10,214 nt of DNA, from contig JAFRMM010000198.1 of assembly GCA_017430675.1 (NCBI GenBank), forward strand, positions 1 through 10,214, given 5' to 3'. The notes under the pieces were generated by a model, which saw only the letters and a list, made by a program, of their open reading frames with translations, did not search any database and was not told where the DNA came from. Below are positions 7,085-10,214 of this stretch, piece by piece (the stretch's first letter is position 1; each line of letters starts with the position of its first letter). Made by a program: the position numbers and the translations under genes. This stretch comes from Prevotella sp. Lineage in GTDB: Bacteria; Bacteroidota; Bacteroidia; Bacteroidales; Bacteroidaceae.

Positions 7085-7816
7085 ATGAAGTACGCATTAG
7101 TGACAGGAGCCTCCCGAGGCATCGGCAAGGCAGTGGCTCTCCGATTGGCATCGGCAGGATGGCCCGTAGTGATTAATTTCCTGAGTAACAAGGAGGCTGC
7201 CCAGGCTGTGGCCGACGAGATAACGACCGCTGGCGGCACGGCAGAACTCCTGCCTTTTGACACCAGCGACCCGAAGGCCATCGAGGCCGCCCTCGAGCAG
7301 TGGGAGGAGCAGCATCCCGACGACTGGTTCAGCGTGCTGGTAAACAATGCTGGCATCCGTCGCGACAACGTGATGTTCATGATGAGCGACGAGGAGTGGC
7401 ACAGTGTGCTTGACACCACGCTCAACGGCTACTTCTACATCACCCGTAAGTTGCTGAAGCACATGATGCCCCGCAAGCGTGGTGGTCGTATCATCAACAT
7501 GGCCTCGCTCTCTGGCGTGAAGGGTCTGCCAGGCCAGGCCAACTACAGTGCTGCCAAGGCTGCCATCATTGGTGCCACGAAGTCGCTTGCACAAGAGGTG
7601 GCTCCGCGTAACATCACTGTGAACGCCATTGCCCCTGGATTCATCGAAACGGATATGACGAAGGGACTGCCCGAGGATGATCTGAAAAAGAATATCCCCG
7701 TGGGACGCTTCGGCAAGCCTGAGGAAGTAGCCGCCCTCGTGGCCTTCCTTGCCTCCGACGATGCCGCCTACATCACGGGCGAGGTCATCAACATCAACGG
7801 CGGACTTTATACTTAA
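7085..7816 (+). CDS. FabG-type 3-oxoacyl-ACP reductase (short-chain dehydrogenase/reductase)
   Basis: A 243-residue cytosolic classical SDR, probably NADPH-dependent, that reduces a 3-oxoacyl thioester on acyl carrier protein to the 3-hydroxy form. The Rossmann start VTGASRGIG is at 6-14 and NNAG at 87-90. The catalytic set is Asn114, Ser141, Tyr154 and Lys158, with the expected 13-residue Ser-Tyr spacing. NAIAPGFIETDM follows, and the protein ends in TGEVININGGLYT. All key residues are present. NNAGIRRDNVM and the GGLYT end remind me of FabG paralogues in aryl-polyene/flexirubin pigment clusters more than housekeeping FabG, but no ketosynthase, dehydratase or ACP gene is in view. It is the first gene of an operon; the next gene starts 8 nt after its stop. 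Another SDR substrate is possible. Confidence 0.85.
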   Translation: MKYALVTGASRGIGKAVALRLASAGWPVVINFLSNKEAAQAVADEITTAGGTAELLPFDTSDPKAIEAALEQWEEQHPDDWFSVLVNNAGIRRDNVMFMMSDEEWHSVLDTTLNGYFYITRKLLKHMMPRKRGGRIINMASLSGVKGLPGQANYSAAKAAIIGATKSLAQEVAPRNITVNAIAPGFIETDMTKGLPEDDLKKNIPVGRFGKPEEVAALVAFLASDDAAYITGEVININGGLYT

Positions 7817-7824
7817 CTGTAAAT

Positions 7825-9150
7825 ATGAAGAAGAGTACGACATTACTGCTCGCGCTGCTCCTGACGGGAGCGACAGCGGCCAAGGCACAGTTCGCCCAGC
7901 AGGACATGGACGACAAGTATGCAACGGAACTGGTGAAAGCCGGCACGCCCGCCCCTGACTTCAAGATGAAGACACCTGAGGGCAAGACCATCCAACTGTC
8001 GAAAGTCGCCAAGGGCAAGACCGTGGTGCTCGACTTCTGGGCATCATGGTGCCCTGACTGTCGCAAGGACGCCCCAGAGGTGGTGCGCCTGTACGAAGCC
8101 TACAAGAAATTTGGCGTCGAGTTCATCGGTATCTCGATGGATACTGATGTAGAGGCCTGGAAAAAGGCCATCGAGAAGTTTGGCATCACCTATCCGCAGG
8201 TGAGCGAACTGAAGAAGTTCAAGGAGACCGATATCGCCAAGGCCTACGGTGTGAAGTGGATCCCCTCGATGGTGGTCATCGGCCCTGACGGACAGGTGAA
8301 ACTCTCCACGGTACTAACCTATAAGGTGGATAAATACCTGAAAGAATTGACCACAGGTGCCTATACGGGCCCAGGCAAGGGCGAAACCGTCTATATCGAC
8401 GGCGATCACGGTCGCCTGAAGGCACTTATTCAGAAGCCCGAACTGCAACCAGGCCAGCAGTGCCCGATGGTGATCTTCTGTCATGGTTTCAGTGGCACGA
8501 AAGATGGTCCTATGTTCGAACTCGTCTGCGACACCCTACAGGCCCATGGCATCGCCAGTATCCGCTTCGATTTCAATGGTCATGGCGAGAGCGAGGGAGA
8601 GTTCAAGGATATGACGGTGCCCAACGAGATTGAGGATGCCAAGAAGGTGGTTGAGTATGTGCACGACCTGCGCTGGGTCAGCGACCTGGCCATTGCAGGT
8701 CATTCGCAGGGCGGTGTCGTGGCCTCGATGACGGCAGGACAACTCAGCGAGGAACAGGGTGAGTCAGTCTTCAAGGCCGTGGTGCTGATGGCGCCTGCTG
8801 CCGTACTGCGCGAGGATGCCATCCGAGGCAATACGATGGGCAAGCAGTACGATCCCTTCGACCCAGGCGAGTATGTGGAACTGTGGGGCGGTCTGAAACT
8901 TGGCGGCAACTATATCCGCACGGCCTTCAGTCTGCCCATCTACGAGACAGCCGCCAAATACCAGGGCCCTGCCCTTATCATCCACGGCACTGCCGACCGT
9001 GTCGTGCCTTACACCTATGGCGAGCGCTTCCACCAGATCTGGCCCAAGAGCGAACTGGTGATCCAGGATTATTTCGATCACGGTTTCTCGCAGAACATCT
9101 ATCGCACCACGGACATCGTCTCCGACTACCTCATCCAGCAACTCAAATAG
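7825..9150 (+). CDS. Secreted TlpA-like thioredoxin fused to a cinnamoyl/feruloyl-esterase-like hydrolase
   Basis: A 441-residue two-domain protein. A signal peptide (1-22, ending AKAQ) sends it to the periplasm or surface. Residues about 35-175 form a TlpA/AhpC-TSA-type thioredoxin fold with APDF, LDFWASWCPDC (active cysteines 76 and 79) and the cis-Pro loop WIPS (Pro147). After a short linker, residues about 187-441 form an alpha/beta hydrolase. It has the oxyanion HGF (220-222), FDFNGHGESEG, nucleophile elbow GHSQGG with Ser294, acid Asp391 in HGTADRVVP and His419 in DHGF. This half resembles cinnamoyl/feruloyl esterases of the LJ0536 and Est1E type; the Asp-His spacing of 28 equals what I recall for LJ0536. 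Both active sites look intact. There is no internal stop or frameshift, so this is a true fusion. It lies 8 nt after the SDR gene and 10 nt before the next gene. The natural ester substrate is inferred only. Confidence 0.85.
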   Translation: MKKSTTLLLALLLTGATAAKAQFAQQDMDDKYATELVKAGTPAPDFKMKTPEGKTIQLSKVAKGKTVVLDFWASWCPDCRKDAPEVVRLYEAYKKFGVEFIGISMDTDVEAWKKAIEKFGITYPQVSELKKFKETDIAKAYGVKWIPSMVVIGPDGQVKLSTVLTYKVDKYLKELTTGAYTGPGKGETVYIDGDHGRLKALIQKPELQPGQQCPMVIFCHGFSGTKDGPMFELVCDTLQAHGIASIRFDFNGHGESEGEFKDMTVPNEIEDAKKVVEYVHDLRWVSDLAIAGHSQGGVVASMTAGQLSEEQGESVFKAVVLMAPAAVLREDAIRGNTMGKQYDPFDPGEYVELWGGLKLGGNYIRTAFSLPIYETAAKYQGPALIIHGTADRVVPYTYGERFHQIWPKSELVIQDYFDHGFSQNIYRTTDIVSDYLIQQLK

Positions 9151-9160
9151 AAAGACAGAT

Positions 9161-9859
9161 ATGAAAAAAACGGCTATCTTACTGACGACGATGACTTTTT
9201 GCTGTCTCACATGCTTTAGTCAGGCAGAACTAAAGACCTGGACCTATGGAGGTCACACCTACACCCAAAAAGGCACGCTGACAGCCAAGCAATACGACAA
9301 GAATGCCAAGGGCGTCGTCACCTTCACCAACGTACCCTCCGACTATGATGAGTTTGAAGCCCTCTATACCCAGTTCCTCGGCAAGACTCCTCACGGCACG
9401 GCTGCCATGATGGTGATGGCTATGGAGATTTATGGCAGAGACCGCGAAGTGGGCAGACAGTGCATCGAACTGATTAACTATCCCTCAAACGTCAGTTCCG
9501 TCATCCCCCGTCTGAACGACAAATACGGCACCTCGCAGTATGCCCCAGAGAACGACAGTTACCACCAGCGCTACCTGCCTGCTGCCGTACTGAAAGGCGC
9601 CACGCCACAGAACGGCTACCGTCCGCAGGAACCCTACACCGTAGAGATGAAGGCCAGCGTGAACAAGCATCAGGAGTTGCAGATTGTTGGTTCAGGCCGC
9701 GTGATGTACCTCTACGTGATGGGCAAGGGCTGGGACACGGAGCAGCGTTCCGTGGAAATCATCCGACAGCCAAAACAGCCGCTCTACAAGGTCTTCAACT
9801 GTCCGTCCCTCTACACCCAGTGCAAGACCATCCAAGGCACCTGGCCCGGACTGAAATAA
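9161..9859 (+). CDS. Secreted protein of unknown function (possibly DUF6935)
   Basis: A 232-residue protein with a Sec signal peptide (1-21, cleavage likely after FSQ); no convincing lipobox is present despite cysteines in that segment. The mature part has a beta-like start (KTWTYGGHTYTQKGTLTA), a helical middle (FEALYTQFLGKTPHGTAAMMVMAMEIYGR), a conserved-looking RYLPAAVLKGATPQNGY stretch, and a C-terminal beta region with MYLYVMGKGWDTEQRSVEI. It ends FNCPSLYTQC...GTWPGLK, with cysteines 214 and 221 close together and Cys101 elsewhere. From memory this pattern fits a family of secreted Bacteroidota proteins, possibly DUF6935; I am unsure of the accession and know no function. It is the last gene of the operon, 10 nt after the fusion gene, with a terminator after it. 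The paired cysteines could be clients of the neighbouring thioredoxin domain, which is speculation. Confidence 0.75.
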   Translation: MKKTAILLTTMTFCCLTCFSQAELKTWTYGGHTYTQKGTLTAKQYDKNAKGVVTFTNVPSDYDEFEALYTQFLGKTPHGTAAMMVMAMEIYGRDREVGRQCIELINYPSNVSSVIPRLNDKYGTSQYAPENDSYHQRYLPAAVLKGATPQNGYRPQEPYTVEMKASVNKHQELQIVGSGRVMYLYVMGKGWDTEQRSVEIIRQPKQPLYKVFNCPSLYTQCKTIQGTWPGLK

Positions 9860-9880
9860 TCTTCTCTCGGTTAATCTGTT

Positions 9881-9909
9881 TTGTCGCATATTTCGACAAT
9901 ATTTTTTTT
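9881..9909 (+). terminator. Intrinsic terminator of the fabG-like/fusion operon
   Basis: TTGTCG and CGACAA form a perfect 6-bp stem around a 7-nt loop (CATATTT), followed by TA and eight T residues. It lies 21 nt after the last stop codon. The stem is short and only half GC, but the U-run is long. Confidence 0.75.
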
Positions 9910-9995
9910 ACGGTCCGTAACTATATGACTTTTGGTGCAAAAGTATATAGTTTTTGGTGCAAAAGTATATAAGTTAGCACCCATAAGTATATAGG
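9908..9995. repeat. Four-unit tandem array, 22-bp period, each unit a 13-bp dyad plus a TATAT tail
   Basis: Units start at 9908, 9930, 9952 and 9974. The 13-bp cores are TTACGGTCCGTAA, TTTTGGTGCAAAA, TTTTGGTGCAAAA and TTAGCACCCATAA, with centres at 9914, 9936, 9958 and 9980. Each is followed by (C/G)TATAT. Units 2 and 3 agree over 20 bases; units 1 and 4 are diverged but keep the period exactly. Core 1 is a perfect 6-bp dyad, cores 2 and 3 are perfect 5-bp dyads (TTTTG/CAAAA), and core 4 keeps 3 bp (TTA/TAA). On the minus strand units 2 and 3 show TACTTTTG, like a -7 box, but no TTG lies 20 bp upstream. Units are too short and spacers absent, so it is not CRISPR. It could be a multi-site operator or a set of small RNA hairpins. 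Confidence 0.7.
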
Positions 9996-10135
9996 TTAGG
10001 GGGCAGATTTTGCGTTAGCCTGACTGGGGGGTATCGGCATCTCGCACGGGTGCGCGCAAATTAATTAAATTACTTAGTGTCTACTGAATAACATCTAACT
10101 TGCTGATTATTAAGAATATATAACGGTATTTCTTC
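9996..10135. other. Intergenic stretch without a gene, with a GC-rich island
   Basis: No convincing coding frame is seen. A GC-rich island (about 9999-10057) sits in otherwise AT-rich DNA. It contains a small dyad CGCA-CGGG-TGCG (10043-10054). ATTT(T)GCG at 10007-10014 can pair with CGCAAAT at 10055-10061, so the island could fold as one closed RNA domain. Support for an RNA gene is weak. From 10062 to 10135 the sequence is AT-rich and I see no clear element. Confidence 0.35.
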
Positions 10136-10150
10136 TTTTGTTTAACAAAA
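10136..10150. promoter_or_regulatory. 15-bp perfect dyad over the -33 region of the last promoter, possible operator
   Basis: TTTTGTT and AACAAAA are perfect 7-bp arms around one central T. The dyad covers the candidate -33 TTTTG of the downstream promoter. Its outer TTTTG/CAAAA pentamers match those of array units 2 and 3. Confidence 0.4.
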
Positions 10151-10164
10151 AATGAGTACCTTTG
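10137..10164 (+). promoter_or_regulatory. Probable promoter of the partial gene at the right edge
   Basis: TACCTTTG (10157-10164) is a perfect -7 box, identical to that of the receptor gene. The nearest upstream TTTG (10137-10140) is only 16 bp away instead of the 20 bp of the other promoters here, so the -33 assignment is uncertain. Confidence 0.55.
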
Positions 10165-10185
10165 GGTGTTAAAAGTCAAATGGGA

Positions 10186-10214
10186 ATGAAGTATTACGCG
10201 CCACAACACAAGCA
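10186..10214 (+). CDS. Start of an unidentified gene, cut by window edge
   Basis: Nine complete codons reading MKYYAPQHK remain open to the window end. The ATG at 10186 is 21 nt past the -7 box, the same distance as for the receptor and DUF4491 genes. An in-frame ATG at 10180 (adding Met-Gly) is an alternative. Too little is present to name a product. Confidence 0.45.

Noticed and set aside
7097..7924. Long open frame on the minus strand across the reductase gene
   Set aside because: It lies antisense to a gene with full SDR motifs, has no recognisable domain and reads as a compositional shadow.
9908..9995. CRISPR array
   Set aside because: The period is only 22 bp, with no unique spacers between repeats, and no cas genes are in view.
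10061..10068. TTAATTAA palindrome as a regulatory site
   Set aside because: An 8-base palindrome of A and T is expected in AT-rich intergenic DNA and is not linked to a promoter element.

Overview
This window looks like chromosome from a Bacteroidota bacterium, most likely a Prevotella/Segatella-type gut or rumen organism. Four intergenic promoters fit the Bacteroidota signature: a TTG around -33, then exactly 20 bp, then TAnnTTTG at -7. Most genes lack a Shine-Dalgarno sequence. The protein families also fit: a ClpB with close relatives in this phylum, a DUF4491 membrane protein, a cellobiose phosphorylase and TlpA-type periplasmic thioredoxins. Genus assignment is inference.

Layout. (1) Positions 1-1049, minus strand: N-terminal 349 residues of the ClpB disaggregase, cut by the window edge, behind a leader with two inverted repeats and a strong AGGAGG. 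(2) 1138-1428, minus: a small DUF4491 membrane protein. (3) 1429-1574: divergent promoters. (4) 1575-4040, plus: an 821-residue TonB-dependent outer-membrane receptor of the siderophore/iron-complex type, not SusC-like. (5) 4044-4071: a hairpin shared by two convergent genes. (6) 4054-4437, minus: an AT-rich secreted orphan. (7) 4484-6925, minus: cellobiose phosphorylase (GH94). (8) 6926-7084: a second divergent promoter pair. (9) 7085-9859, plus: a tight three-gene operon of a FabG-type reductase, a secreted thioredoxin-feruloyl-esterase-like fusion and a secreted protein of unknown function, closed by a terminator at 9881-9909. (10) 9860-10185: a long intergenic stretch with a 22-bp-period tandem array of small dyads, a GC-rich island and a promoter for a gene of which only the first codons are present.

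How the genes may work together. Cellobiose phosphorylase conserves bond energy from cellobiose as glucose-1-phosphate. The fusion protein's hydrolase half resembles cinnamoyl/feruloyl esterases, which release hydroxycinnamates from plant cell walls. The two transcription units diverge from one 159-bp region, which suggests, without proving, a shared role in plant-fibre use. The ClpB and receptor genes appear to be unrelated housekeeping and uptake functions.

The observations most worth a second look are the thioredoxin-esterase fusion, the 22-bp array whose 13-bp cores keep dyad symmetry while changing sequence, and the clpB leader.
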